DNA of 64,000 bases from Acidobacteria bacterium Mor1 (lineage in GTDB: Bacteria > Acidobacteriota > Polarisedimenticolia > Polarisedimenticolales > Polarisedimenticolaceae). Within the stretch, counting starts at the first letter, position 1. Each line of letters starts with the position of its first letter. The notes below the pieces were generated by a model. The model did no database searches and was not told the DNA's origin. It saw only the letters and a program-made list of their open reading frames with translations. Both the position numbers and the translations under genes were made by a program. Positions 26,396 through 35,357 of this stretch are shown here, piece after piece. The stretch covers positions 4,292,177 through 4,356,176 of the forward strand of contig CP011806.1 of the NCBI GenBank assembly GCA_001664505.1. Reading direction: 5' to 3'.

Positions 26396-26427
26396 CGCAA
26401 CTCTCCTTCAAGATCAGAGGATACGCA

Positions 26428-27489
26428 CTAGGCCTCGATATCGATGCCCATGGACTCGGCGCGGCGGCGCCACAGGCGGCGAGCGCTCTCCCGCATGTCG
26501 ACATCCTTGTCGGCTTCGTCGACGATCTCCATGCCCAGCAGGGTCTCGACGACGTCCTCGAGGGTGACGACTCCGGCGATTCCGCCGTGTTCGTCGATCA
26601 CGGCGCGGATGTGGTCACGGCCGCCGATCAACGCCTCGAAGGCGTTCCAGACCGCCGTCGTTTCGGGGAAACCTTCGAGCTCCCGCCGCATGTGAGACAG
26701 CGGCCGGTCCTCGTGGTGCTCGGCACGGGCCAGCAGGATGTCGTTGCGGAGCACGAAGCCGGTGACGTCGTCCCGGTCCCGTCCGTAGATCGGGATTCGG
26801 GAGAACGGCACGTCGGTGTGGGCTTCGAGGTATTCGGCGACGGTGGTGGATTCCTGAGCCATGAAGACCACCGTTCGCGGCGTCATGATGTCCCGGACCT
26901 TCATCGGCTGGAGCCGGATCAGGTTGCGGATGATCCGCGACTCCAGTTGATCCAGGGTGCCCTCGCTCAGCCCCAGCTGGACCATCGCGGCCACCTCCTC
27001 GCGGCTGAGGCCGGATCCTTTCTCCTTCTTCTCGAAGAACCGGGTGATCTGTTCGGAGAGCCAGACCAGCGGGAAGATCCCGCGGATCAGGCCGCGGAGC
27101 ATCACCCCACAGGCCGGGGCGAGCTGCTGCGCGTAGCTGGCGCCCAGGGTCTTGGGGATGATCTCCGAGAAGACGAGGATCAGGAAGGTCAGCACCGCCG
27201 AGATCACGCTGATCGGGATGCTCTTGAACACGATCGCTGCCTGAGCTCCGACACCGGCGGCGCCGAAGGTATGGGCCACGGTGTTGAGGATCAGGATCGC
27301 GGCCAGGGCCCGCCCGCGATTGTTCAGCAGGTACTCCCAGGTGTTCGCCACCGCTGAGCCCTCGGCCTTCATCCGCTCCACGTAGGTGCGGCGCACGCTG
27401 AGCAGCACCGCCTCGAACACCGAGCAGGCGAACGAGACGCCGATGGCGATGGCGAAATAGAGAACCAGAAGCGCGACGTCAAAGGACAT
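26428..27489 (-). CDS. CNNM/CorC-type membrane protein with DUF21 and CBS pair
   Basis: 353 aa from ATG 27489; longer frames add an unlikely Arg-rich extension. Residues about 1-180 form the DUF21/CNNM membrane domain (about four segments; ACSVFEAVLLSVRRTYVERM, FGAAGVGAQA, VFSEIIPKTLGASYA). Residues about 205-325 are two CBS domains (RDIMTPRTVVFMAQE, SRIPIYGRDRDDVTGFVLRNDIL, RAVIDEHGGIAGVVTLEDVVETLLG). CNNM/CorC proteins bind Mg2+-ATP at the CBS pair and are tied to Mg2+ efflux. The CorC_HlyC domain that often follows is absent, and the protein ends in a basic tail. First gene of the run with EEP and selO. Confidence 0.9.
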   Translation of the reverse strand: MSFDVALLVLYFAIAIGVSFACSVFEAVLLSVRRTYVERMKAEGSAVANTWEYLLNNRGRALAAILILNTVAHTFGAAGVGAQAAIVFKSIPISVISAVLTFLILVFSEIIPKTLGASYAQQLAPACGVMLRGLIRGIFPLVWLSEQITRFFEKKEKGSGLSREEVAAMVQLGLSEGTLDQLESRIIRNLIRLQPMKVRDIMTPRTVVFMAQESTTVAEYLEAHTDVPFSRIPIYGRDRDDVTGFVLRNDILLARAEHHEDRPLSHMRRELEGFPETTAVWNAFEALIGGRDHIRAVIDEHGGIAGVVTLEDVVETLLGMEIVDEADKDVDMRESARRLWRRRAESMGIDIEA

Positions 27490-27989
27490 GCCTGGAAAAC
27501 TAGCAGCCCTTCCGGCCTGTATGCAAAGCCACGTGAGATTCATCCTTGTTGGCTCGGAGAGTCCATGGCGCAGAGTTGACCGTACGTTGATTAGGTCACA
27601 GATGGTAGGAGCGGAGCAGATTCGTCTCGGCAGCCTCTTCCAGCCGCCGCCCGATTCGACCTCAGACAGTTGCTCGATAGCTCGATCAATACGCCTCTCG
27701 ATGGGGATCTGCTGTCGAAGAGGGTGCCGTGGCCGCGGAACGGGCCGATGCCGCGCAGCATCAGGACGTCGGCCACTCTGATCACCCTTCCTCCCGAGTC
27801 GACAATCGGTAGACCCCGCAAGTGGCCGTCTCGAAGCGAGAGGCTCAAGCAAGTCCCTAGCCGATCCGGGTGTTCGACGGTCCCGCTTTGAGTAGGTGTT
27901 TGGAGCCCTCGGCTGACCCGTCGCCCGCTCGCAAAGCCCTCGTCGCGGTGGCAATCGCACCGAATCAGGTGACTAGACTGCGGTTGTGC
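27490..27989. other. 500-bp stretch without a convincing gene
   Basis: No ORF with recognisable start, Shine-Dalgarno and family match. On the minus strand about 27760-27848 reads HLRGLPIVDSGGRVIRVADV, which resembles one CBS or PRC-barrel strand-turn-strand unit, but the frame continues into low-quality sequence. It may be a decayed fragment of a metal-transport or CBS gene. The stretch forms the left edge of the low-GC cassette. Confidence 0.4.
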
Positions 27990-30803
27990 CTAGTTGTAGC
28001 ACGGGGTTTCCCGTGACTCTTTGAGAATCGGGAATCGTTCCCGCTCCTCCGACGTAAAGCCCGTGACTCCTATCTCGACAAGTTTGGCGCAAGCTGCGTC
28101 AACTTGCTGTTTCGCCGACATAGTGAGGAACGGGTCTATGGCCCAAAGCTTTGCTGTTCGGTCGATGGACCCGGTGAGAACGTGGGTGCCTTCAGGCGAA
28201 AACGTGACCGAGCGAAGCTGGCCCACATGCCCGAAAAACGTTTGGATCGGAACATCTGCCTCAACCGACCAAAGCGCGGCGGTCCCGTCGAGCGAGCCTG
28301 TAAGGACGAACTCTCCGCTAGGGGCGAATGCCACGGCGACAATGCCCCGCGAGGTCCCGGCGAACACCCGTCGCGGCTCTTGGTCAGCAACGGACCAAAG
28401 AGTCGCCGTGTCGCGATAGGAGCCGGTCAGAATCTGATGGCCGTCCCGGCTGATGGCTACGGAGGTGACGCTGCTAGTTGTTGGAAAAGACCGCAAGAGG
28501 GTGTCTTTGCTGGTTTCCCATAGAAGGGCACCATTCTCTGATGTGCCAAGAAGGACATCTCGATCGTTGGGAGCGAATGCCGCGGATGTGGCGGTGCCCA
28601 CACCAATCGAGAGGACAGGTTTCGCCGAGCCTCGATCCAAATCCCAAAGCGTCGCGGTGCTATCGACGCCTAACACAAAGAGCCGTCGCCCATCTCCGGA
28701 TAGGATCGCCGTATTGGCGCGTGTCCGCGCGCCGATGCTTCGAAGCAGTTCTTGTTTCTCGAGCGACCAAACCCTCGCGACGCCGTCTACTGACGCGGCA
28801 AGTAGCTTCGCCCCACTCGCATCGAGCGCGAGGTCCGTGACCTGAGAGCGCCCTGCGCTAAAGGCGCGCGGTATTGTTTCGTTGTCGCGGCTCCACAGAA
28901 AGACCTCGCCGTTTCTTGATCCAGTCAGCGCGTACTTTCCGTTCGAGCTGAACGCCGTTGCGGAGACGGATCCTGTGTGGCCCGAGAGAGTCCGAATGAG
29001 GGAGTCGGAGCCAATGGCCCAAAACTTGATTGTTCCGTCGCCTGCAGTCGTCGCAAGCCGGGAGCCGTCCGGGGAAAAAGCGAGAGACAGAATTGGTCCA
29101 TCATGGCCCGCAAGGGTCTGCAGGCGCGTGAGGCTATCGACCATCAACAAATAGGTGGTGCCTGGACCAGACCCCACGGCGGCGACTGCTCCGTCCGGCG
29201 AAAACGCCACCTGGGCAAGTCGATTTCGACCCTCGGCAAAAGAACGGCGAGGCGTTTCTTGCCCGACGGTCCACAGTGTTGCGGAGCCATCGTAGTTGCC
29301 GAGAAGTACCTGTTTTCCGTCGGGAGAGAGCGCTGCCGAGGAAATGCCGTCCGAATCGCCAAGAAAGGTCTGCACAGGTTTGTCTTGATCGATGCGCCAC
29401 AGAGTCGCCTGCCCATCGGCCGCCGCCGTGAGTAGTGTGGAACCATCGCGTCCGATCGAAACAGATGTGATGGAGGCTGGGTGTTTGGGGAATGCTCGTA
29501 GAAGCTTGGCTTCTAAGTTCCAGAGCCGTGCAATCCCATCGGCACATCCTGTCAGAACGAGCTTGGCATCCGGTGAGAAGCTCACTGCGGTTACCGCATG
29601 CCCGTGGCCGTCAAACGTCTCCAGTAGGTTGCCCGTCTTTGTTTCCCATAGCTTCGCTTGTCGATCCGATGATCCGGTGACCAGGAGTTCTCCATCGCGC
29701 GACACCGCCAATGCACCGACCGCACCGTCGTGAGCAAAGATCGTTCTCAAGGTCGAGCCGGTGTGGGTATCCCAAATGCTGGCGATTCCGCTGCCCGAAC
29801 CGGAGACAATTCGGCGGCCATCGGGCGCGAAGGAAATGGACATCAGTTGCTCGCCAGCATCGATTGTCGCGAGCAAGTGGTTATGCGTGTAAGCTCTTTG
29901 AACCGCGGCCATAGCCCTGGGGTAGCCGGTGGGTGAGAAAATTGACTTCATCCGGCCGCTCTGTGCCGCGGGGTCGCCATGGAGCGCCAGCAGCAACGCG
30001 CGGGCGTGATCGCCATTGGCGCTCAGTCGCTCTGCCGCGACGGCGAAACGAGTTGCGCGTTCATCCGCAACGCGCTCCGTCAAGGTGCCGACTAGGTAAA
30101 TACCACTCGCAATCGCCAGGGCCGCACCGACGAACAGACTGGCCGATGAGACTAGCAATCGCTTGGTTCGGCGTCGCTGTTCGTGCTTCCACAACGTATC
30201 GAAGCTGACGTCCAGTAGTCCGGCCGCTAGGCGGGTGGCGACCTTCCGCAAGCCTTCACGCCCAAGATCGGGGGCAAGCGGTTCTTCCGGCTCTCCGGCT
30301 GGCGAACGGTCTAGTTCAACCCTCTCCAGCAGCGCCGGGTGGAAACAAGCACTTCTGCTAACGCGGAACCCCAGTGGGCCGCGCGCAACAACAGCGAACA
30401 CGCGCCCATGGCCTCTCTCTCTGAAGTGGCGGATCTCCATGCCGACCCAATCCGACTGTGCGGAGCGGGGAGTCGCCAGCACGATCAAGTTATCGCTATT
30501 GTCGAGGGCTCGCTTGAGGGAGTCGCGGAGGCTATCGGCCGCGCCCATCTCTTCCTCGTCTCTAAAGAAGCTGCCGAGCCCTCGATCCGGAGCCAGTCCG
30601 GCAAGCTTCACGCCTTTGGGTGCGCGCCAGAACGACAGTGCGAGATGAAGGCGCTTTGCGAGTGAAATGTCCTCCTGGCTGTAGCTGATAAACCCGCGAT
30701 AGCGCTTGCCTTGGCGATTCTCGACGATGGGGTTCCCTCCGGAGATCTCTGGCGAGAGTATAGCGTCGCCGCTCCTGAAGGTCCGCCACAACATTGTCCA
30801 CAT
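27990..30803 (-). CDS. Membrane TIR-domain protein with 14 WD40 repeats
   Basis: 937 aa. Residues about 33-175 are a TIR domain: RGFISYSQEDISLAKRL, GLGSFFRDEEEMGAADSLR, NLIVLATPRSAQSDWVGMEI. Glu123 in SDWVGME corresponds to the catalytic Glu of NADase TIRs such as SARM1. A single membrane segment (about 217-240, LVSSASLFVGAALAIASGIYL) follows a basic stretch, so the TIR faces the cytoplasm by the positive-inside rule. Residues about 320-905 contain 14 WD40 units (typically SFSPDG..L.TGS.DG.A.LW), enough for two seven-bladed propellers. A helical DHARALLLALHG segment joins the parts. TIR proteins cleave NAD+ or make cyclic nucleotides in immune signalling. Divergent from the sensor operon. No strong Shine-Dalgarno, so the start is uncertain by a few codons. 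Confidence 0.9.
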   Translation of the reverse strand: MWTMLWRTFRSGDAILSPEISGGNPIVENRQGKRYRGFISYSQEDISLAKRLHLALSFWRAPKGVKLAGLAPDRGLGSFFRDEEEMGAADSLRDSLKRALDNSDNLIVLATPRSAQSDWVGMEIRHFRERGHGRVFAVVARGPLGFRVSRSACFHPALLERVELDRSPAGEPEEPLAPDLGREGLRKVATRLAAGLLDVSFDTLWKHEQRRRTKRLLVSSASLFVGAALAIASGIYLVGTLTERVADERATRFAVAAERLSANGDHARALLLALHGDPAAQSGRMKSIFSPTGYPRAMAAVQRAYTHNHLLATIDAGEQLMSISFAPDGRRIVSGSGSGIASIWDTHTGSTLRTIFAHDGAVGALAVSRDGELLVTGSSDRQAKLWETKTGNLLETFDGHGHAVTAVSFSPDAKLVLTGCADGIARLWNLEAKLLRAFPKHPASITSVSIGRDGSTLLTAAADGQATLWRIDQDKPVQTFLGDSDGISSAALSPDGKQVLLGNYDGSATLWTVGQETPRRSFAEGRNRLAQVAFSPDGAVAAVGSGPGTTYLLMVDSLTRLQTLAGHDGPILSLAFSPDGSRLATTAGDGTIKFWAIGSDSLIRTLSGHTGSVSATAFSSNGKYALTGSRNGEVFLWSRDNETIPRAFSAGRSQVTDLALDASGAKLLAASVDGVARVWSLEKQELLRSIGARTRANTAILSGDGRRLFVLGVDSTATLWDLDRGSAKPVLSIGVGTATSAAFAPNDRDVLLGTSENGALLWETSKDTLLRSFPTTSSVTSVAISRDGHQILTGSYRDTATLWSVADQEPRRVFAGTSRGIVAVAFAPSGEFVLTGSLDGTAALWSVEADVPIQTFFGHVGQLRSVTFSPEGTHVLTGSIDRTAKLWAIDPFLTMSAKQQVDAACAKLVEIGVTGFTSEERERFPILKESRETPCYN

Positions 30804-30838
30804 GGAACGACCGCCCGGCGGGGCGGGCAGGAAGTTGA

Positions 30839-30866
30839 TTGACTTTCGCTCTCCGAATCATGTAAG
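30839..30866 (+). promoter_or_regulatory. Possible promoter of the sensor operon
   Basis: TTGACT (30839-30844), a 16-bp spacer and TGTAAG (30861-30866), about 60 bp before the ATG at 30928 in the 124-bp gap shared with the divergent TIR gene. The match is moderate and no operator is evident. Confidence 0.4.
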
Positions 30867-30927
30867 AAGAGCTCAGTATCAGAGCGAATCCCATAGCTCG
30901 TACCCAAGTCCTCTGCCAGGAAGTTCT

Positions 30928-32169
30928 ATGCCCGCGATGACTTTGGCTCCTAAGAAAGGACTCGTCCCGATTTTGGGCTTCGCCGCCGTGTGCTTCGGTC
31001 TCCTTTGGTTGCTCTACGAACCGAACGAAGAAACCAGGGTAATTGCGGTCATGGTTCCGCTGACGGGAGACTTCACGCCGAAGGGACACGAGCACCTTCG
31101 CGCTGCGGGCCTTGCACTTCGGCAAACACTAGCAGAGGAAAAGCACGCGGATTGCCGCAGTCTTGCCTGGAGAATCCTCGGATTCGACACAAACGGTCTT
31201 GATCGCCGGTCGCTGATCCTCGACGGCATCACCAAGGACCTGGCCGAAACGAAACCCGTTGCAACGGTGGGCTTTCATACCAGCGGAGAGTTGCAAGGAG
31301 CGCTCAAGTACGACGAGGATCGGGCGGATTCCCCGAATTCATGGATGCCCCTTCCGGAGTTCATCATCACTCCGACGGCGACCGCAGTTCTGCGAGATGT
31401 TCCACCTTTGCGGGACAACGACTCGGAACGAACGACCTTCTTGAGAGCCTGCCCCGATAGTAGAAGCATTGCACGCGTCCTTCTTGACTCTGCTGTGGAG
31501 AAGGCGAGCCCCGGGCTCCCTGAGTTGCGTGTCCAGGTGCTGTATGAGAGCACGGAATACGGGCGGGATCTCAGGAGGGCGATCGAGGAATGCGCCGACG
31601 GGCAGAATGGCTGTGCAAGCTGGCGTCTATCGCACTCCAGCCGGGGCGACCGCGCGGTGGTCATTGAGGCCGTTCCGATTGCGGACGAGCTCGAGCAGCC
31701 AGAGCGCTACGAGGGGCCCGTCATAGTCGCTGCCAGCCACGCGTCTGCCGACGCACTCTTCCGCCGGTGGCAGGATGAGGGCCTGAACTCGTTGACGCCG
31801 TTGATCTGTTCCGACGGCATTTTCACAAAGCTCGTGCTCTGTCAATTGGACGGTTACTTCAAGAATCTCTCTGTGGTGTCGCTGGCGCCGGGCAAAGAGA
31901 AGCTCGAGGAGTACAAGGGCGCGTATGCGGCCGAATACAACGACGCTAGCCCCGATGGGTATGGCTACTGGACCTGGGTCTATCTGCGAAGAATCGTCTC
32001 CGACTTCTGCGGCGGAGAGCCTGAGCCGCTTGCGGCGATTGTTGACGAGGCGCGAGCTAGCCAGTCCGGTGCGGGTGGCGCCCTTGTGCTGAACCTCAAT
32101 GAAGCAGCGCAACTCCACTCTCCGCTCAGCTTTGAAGAGGCTGTCGACTTTCTCGGCTGTTCGGATTAG
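30928..32169 (+). CDS. Membrane-anchored periplasmic-binding-protein-like sensor
   Basis: 413 aa. ATG 30928 has AGGAAG just upstream. Residues 10-28 form one hydrophobic anchor (LVPILGFAAVCFGLLWLLY) without a cleavage site. The rest resembles a type 1 periplasmic-binding fold (Leu/Ile/Val receptor): IAVMVPLTGDF, HLRAAGLALRQTLAEE, ATVGFHTSGELQ, FIITPTATA, VQVLYESTEYGRDLRRAI, VIVAASHASADALFRRW and YGYWTWVYLRRIV. No ABC permease or ATPase is nearby, so it is more likely a ligand sensor than a transport component, similar in principle to LuxP for LuxQ. It is 8 bp upstream of the MFS-kinase gene. Confidence 0.8.
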   Translation: MPAMTLAPKKGLVPILGFAAVCFGLLWLLYEPNEETRVIAVMVPLTGDFTPKGHEHLRAAGLALRQTLAEEKHADCRSLAWRILGFDTNGLDRRSLILDGITKDLAETKPVATVGFHTSGELQGALKYDEDRADSPNSWMPLPEFIITPTATAVLRDVPPLRDNDSERTTFLRACPDSRSIARVLLDSAVEKASPGLPELRVQVLYESTEYGRDLRRAIEECADGQNGCASWRLSHSSRGDRAVVIEAVPIADELEQPERYEGPVIVAASHASADALFRRWQDEGLNSLTPLICSDGIFTKLVLCQLDGYFKNLSVVSLAPGKEKLEEYKGAYAAEYNDASPDGYGYWTWVYLRRIVSDFCGGEPEPLAAIVDEARASQSGAGGALVLNLNEAAQLHSPLSFEEAVDFLGCSD

Positions 32170-32177
32170 AGCGATTG

Positions 32178-35100
32178 ATGGCTCACGCGCGCCCCACCCA
32201 GGGTCTGGAGAACGCCCGCCCTTACTGGACGGTGCAGTTCGTAGACTTCTTCGGAAGTGCGTTGTGGCTGTTGACCGCGTCTCTCTTCTGGATCGCCGAG
32301 TTGGGTTTCCGTCCTGTTCAGGTCGCCACGCTACTGACCGTCGGTTGGATTCTCCAGATCATCTTTGAAGTGCCTTCCGGCACATGGAGCGACCTTTTCG
32401 GGCATCGTCGGGCTGTTGTCTACGCCTTTGTTGCTCAAGTTGTCTACGCGCTCATCTATATCTGGATCGCCGCTGCCGCCCCCGAGGGGGGATGGGACCA
32501 CGCAGGCGTTATCTACTGGTGTATTGCGGGTGAGGCGTTCAAGAAACTGGGCCTCGCGCTATTGTCCGGCTCTCTAGAAACCTGGGCATCTGGTCCGATT
32601 CGGAGAATGCAGTCCGAGCGCCAACTTGGTGAACAGGAGAGGGGCCAACTCTACGACCAGCTTGAGATACCTGCGAAGAAGCGCGTGACGTTCGGGCTAA
32701 CACTTGGAGGAGCCCTCGCCTTTCTGCTTGTGGGCTCGGGAGCGTCGTGGTGGATCGTTTGGGCGATACCCGCGGCCACAAACACCATTCTGGCTGGCTA
32801 CATGCTTGCGCAGAAGGACTGGGAGCACCCTTCGCCGCGGAGAGGAACTCGCGGGCGAATCCGTGTTCGGATTCGTCGGGACTTCGCGCGGCTGGTGACG
32901 GTTGTGAGCGAGTTTCTCTTCCACGGCCGCGACGGTCGGCGTTTTCTCGTGCTGATGGTGGTCAACGCGGTAGCTTTTTCGCTGGTCTACTTCGTTAGCG
33001 CACTCTGGGCCCCCTTGGTTTACTACATGGACGCAGGACGTTTTTCGAGCGAGCGTGGTGGATTCCTGCTGGCTGCGTTTTGGGGCGCGATCTCGAGCGG
33101 CGCGATTCTCGGTGCCTACCTGTCGAAGGGTATTCTGGCCTGGATGAGGCGAAAGGAAGATCCCCTGTTGGTCTTCTCTATGCTGCTGTTCTTTATTGGC
33201 GCCATCTTCTTTTTGCTATGGAGCATCACGTCCTCAGCCGCGCAAACGGGACGCTGGATCTTTCTACTCAGCGCTGTAGTACTGGCGGGGTACAAATTCT
33301 GTGAAGGGCTGCTCCGCCCACTCTCTGCCACATTGATCCAGCAGGCTATCTCCTCCGATCGAACCCGGGCAACGCTTCTTTCGGTAGAGAGTTACGTCAG
33401 AGCCTTGTTCGCTTCCTTCGTGTTGTTGCTCATCGGGTTTTGCGGCGAGTACGGATTCGAGCTGATGTGGCTCTCTGCTGCCGCGATCGCGATCTTAGTC
33501 GCCTCGTTCATATGGAGTGTTCGGGGTTCCCCTCTCTTTGGTTGGCTCTGCGTAGCTGTCGTCGTGGGAATGGCGCTGTTCCTGTCGGAAAAGATCGCGA
33601 CTCGAGTTGACGCAGTAGCCGTTTCCCAAGAGAGCGCGGACATAATTTCAATATCCTCAAGCCCTGGCTCCGCGGATCTGGTCGAGTTGCGGGTGGAGAC
33701 TGGTGGACCTCTGGCACAGCTCGAAACCCTGACCAAGCCTGATGGTCGGGGCCTCGGAGTGCAGGAACTGCGATTCGCTTGGGATCTCGCCGATGTTCCG
33801 AGTGACGATTCCGCCCACTATAGCCTTCACGCCCGAAGTCCGATCGCTCTGTTTCTCGATCATGGTGAGCGTGGCTCCCAGAGGATGGAGCCTCTCCAGA
33901 TTCGAGATGTCTCGCAGGAGCAAGCACCGGGTAAGCCTGCGAAATCGTGGAAATCCAAGCCATTCTCTCTGATCGACACCAGTGACTGGCTTGTTCTGGG
34001 GGGGAGCTTTCTGCTTCTCGTTCTTGCCGGCCTCGGCGTGGCGATTCAGTCCAGAAAGAACGCGAGCCGGCATCAGGCCGTCCTAGCTGAAGCTGCGCGG
34101 ACCACGGCGGAGCTCCGGCCGGACCGTCTCTACGAGGAGGACAAGTATCCGATCGACGTGATCGGGTTTGGTGATGTGCTCAAGAGCTTGGGCGTGGCTC
34201 GATACGCTTTTGGCTTCATCGATTGGAACGACCGGAAGGCGCTGTGTGTGCTAACCGCGGAGGACCCCGAATGCATCGAGCGGTTGAAGCCGTTCGATAG
34301 CACGAACGTGCGCATCCGATTCTCCTCCAGCGAGATCTGGACGCGAAGCGTCGAGACTCAATTGCCAGCGGGCTCGACGGGGATTGCCCCCATCCGTTGG
34401 ATTGGTGAATCCGATATCGACTCTGATAGCGAGGCTGCGGTTGAATTCTTGCGTGAAGCTGCAAAGGACGGTCGTGCTGCGGTGATTCCTCTTGCTTGCA
34501 ACGGGAACGGTGACCCGGGAGTCGATGGCGGTCTCTTGCTGGTCTTCGATTCTAGGCTCGGCGCCACCGAGCGGGAAATCGAACTGCTGCACCGGGTCGC
34601 CGAGAACGTCTCGGCAACCCTTAGGCTTTCGCATCGACATTTCCTCAATTTCCACTCGGAGTACGATAGCCTCGACTACGCGATTCGTAAACTTGTTCAT
34701 GGCGTCCTACGCGATGAGCTGCGGGATGATCGCGCTACGATCGGAGACTCGTATCGCGACGAACTGCTGAACGCATTCGATAACCTTCGGAGGATTCGTC
34801 ACGATTTGGGCGAGCGACTCAACGGAACTCCTGCGCCCAGGGTGGCGGAAGGGAATCTGCTGGGTATTCTGAAGTACGACCTACTTTGGTTTAGTCGTTT
34901 GGCCGGGTCAACCGCCCGGGCGAGGAAGTTCGCAGGGGAGCCGGCCTTCGAGATGACTCTCCAACGGCGGCTCGATCGTGTGCGTGGTGACTTCAAGGTC
35001 CGACTGTTGGATTTCTGGATCGCCTATGCAAACCTGCTGCGTAACGCGATCAACCATTCCGGCGCTTCGATGGGCCGCAATCAGGCGATCTTGATCAGTG

Positions 35101-35357
35101 TAGAGTGTTGTGACCTCCCGGATGTCTCGGGCGCCCTTCGAGTCGTCGTGGATTCGAAGCATATGAGCATGACAGACGAGTCTTGGGTGAGGCATGTGGA
35201 TGACGCGCTGTTTCTATATCGTGACAGGAGAGCACGGAAAGGCCTGCTGCTCGCACAAGATGCTGCCCGGCGCATGGGGGGGAGCCTGCAGCGTGTCGAT
35301 CGCGAGGGGCGACTTGTTCCGGCACTAGTGATTCCGATAGAGACGGAGGGCAAGTAG
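32178..35357 (+). CDS. MFS transporter fused to GAF and histidine-kinase-like ATPase
   Basis: 1059 aa from ATG 32178; TTG at 32175 is in frame. Residues 1-455 are an MFS-type bundle of about 12 segments (VQFVDFFGSALWLLTASLFW, EVPSGTWSDLFGHRRA with the MFS A-like motif, FCEGLLRPLSATLIQQA). An extracytoplasmic beta-rich region (about 475-595) and a final membrane segment (WLVLGGSFLLLVLAGLGVAI) lead to a cytoplasmic GAF-like domain (about 640-820; AAVIPLACNGNGD, GGLLLVFDSRLGATERE). Then come helices with candidate phospho-His sites (KLVHGVLRDEL, RRIRHDLGERL) and a HATPase domain: N box NLLRNAINHS and G2 box GLLLAQDAARRMGGSL. The G1 DxGxG motif is degenerate (VVVDSKHMSM). Likely the sensor kinase for the next gene. 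Confidence 0.85.
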   Translation: MAHARPTQGLENARPYWTVQFVDFFGSALWLLTASLFWIAELGFRPVQVATLLTVGWILQIIFEVPSGTWSDLFGHRRAVVYAFVAQVVYALIYIWIAAAAPEGGWDHAGVIYWCIAGEAFKKLGLALLSGSLETWASGPIRRMQSERQLGEQERGQLYDQLEIPAKKRVTFGLTLGGALAFLLVGSGASWWIVWAIPAATNTILAGYMLAQKDWEHPSPRRGTRGRIRVRIRRDFARLVTVVSEFLFHGRDGRRFLVLMVVNAVAFSLVYFVSALWAPLVYYMDAGRFSSERGGFLLAAFWGAISSGAILGAYLSKGILAWMRRKEDPLLVFSMLLFFIGAIFFLLWSITSSAAQTGRWIFLLSAVVLAGYKFCEGLLRPLSATLIQQAISSDRTRATLLSVESYVRALFASFVLLLIGFCGEYGFELMWLSAAAIAILVASFIWSVRGSPLFGWLCVAVVVGMALFLSEKIATRVDAVAVSQESADIISISSSPGSADLVELRVETGGPLAQLETLTKPDGRGLGVQELRFAWDLADVPSDDSAHYSLHARSPIALFLDHGERGSQRMEPLQIRDVSQEQAPGKPAKSWKSKPFSLIDTSDWLVLGGSFLLLVLAGLGVAIQSRKNASRHQAVLAEAARTTAELRPDRLYEEDKYPIDVIGFGDVLKSLGVARYAFGFIDWNDRKALCVLTAEDPECIERLKPFDSTNVRIRFSSSEIWTRSVETQLPAGSTGIAPIRWIGESDIDSDSEAAVEFLREAAKDGRAAVIPLACNGNGDPGVDGGLLLVFDSRLGATEREIELLHRVAENVSATLRLSHRHFLNFHSEYDSLDYAIRKLVHGVLRDELRDDRATIGDSYRDELLNAFDNLRRIRHDLGERLNGTPAPRVAEGNLLGILKYDLLWFSRLAGSTARARKFAGEPAFEMTLQRRLDRVRGDFKVRLLDFWIAYANLLRNAINHSGASMGRNQAILISVECCDLPDVSGALRVVVDSKHMSMTDESWVRHVDDALFLYRDRRARKGLLLAQDAARRMGGSLQRVDREGRLVPALVIPIETEGK

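Noticed and set aside
30928-32169. Substrate-binding protein of an ABC importer
   Set aside because: It has an uncleaved membrane anchor and no permease or ATPase genes beside it; the next gene is a transporter-kinase fusion.
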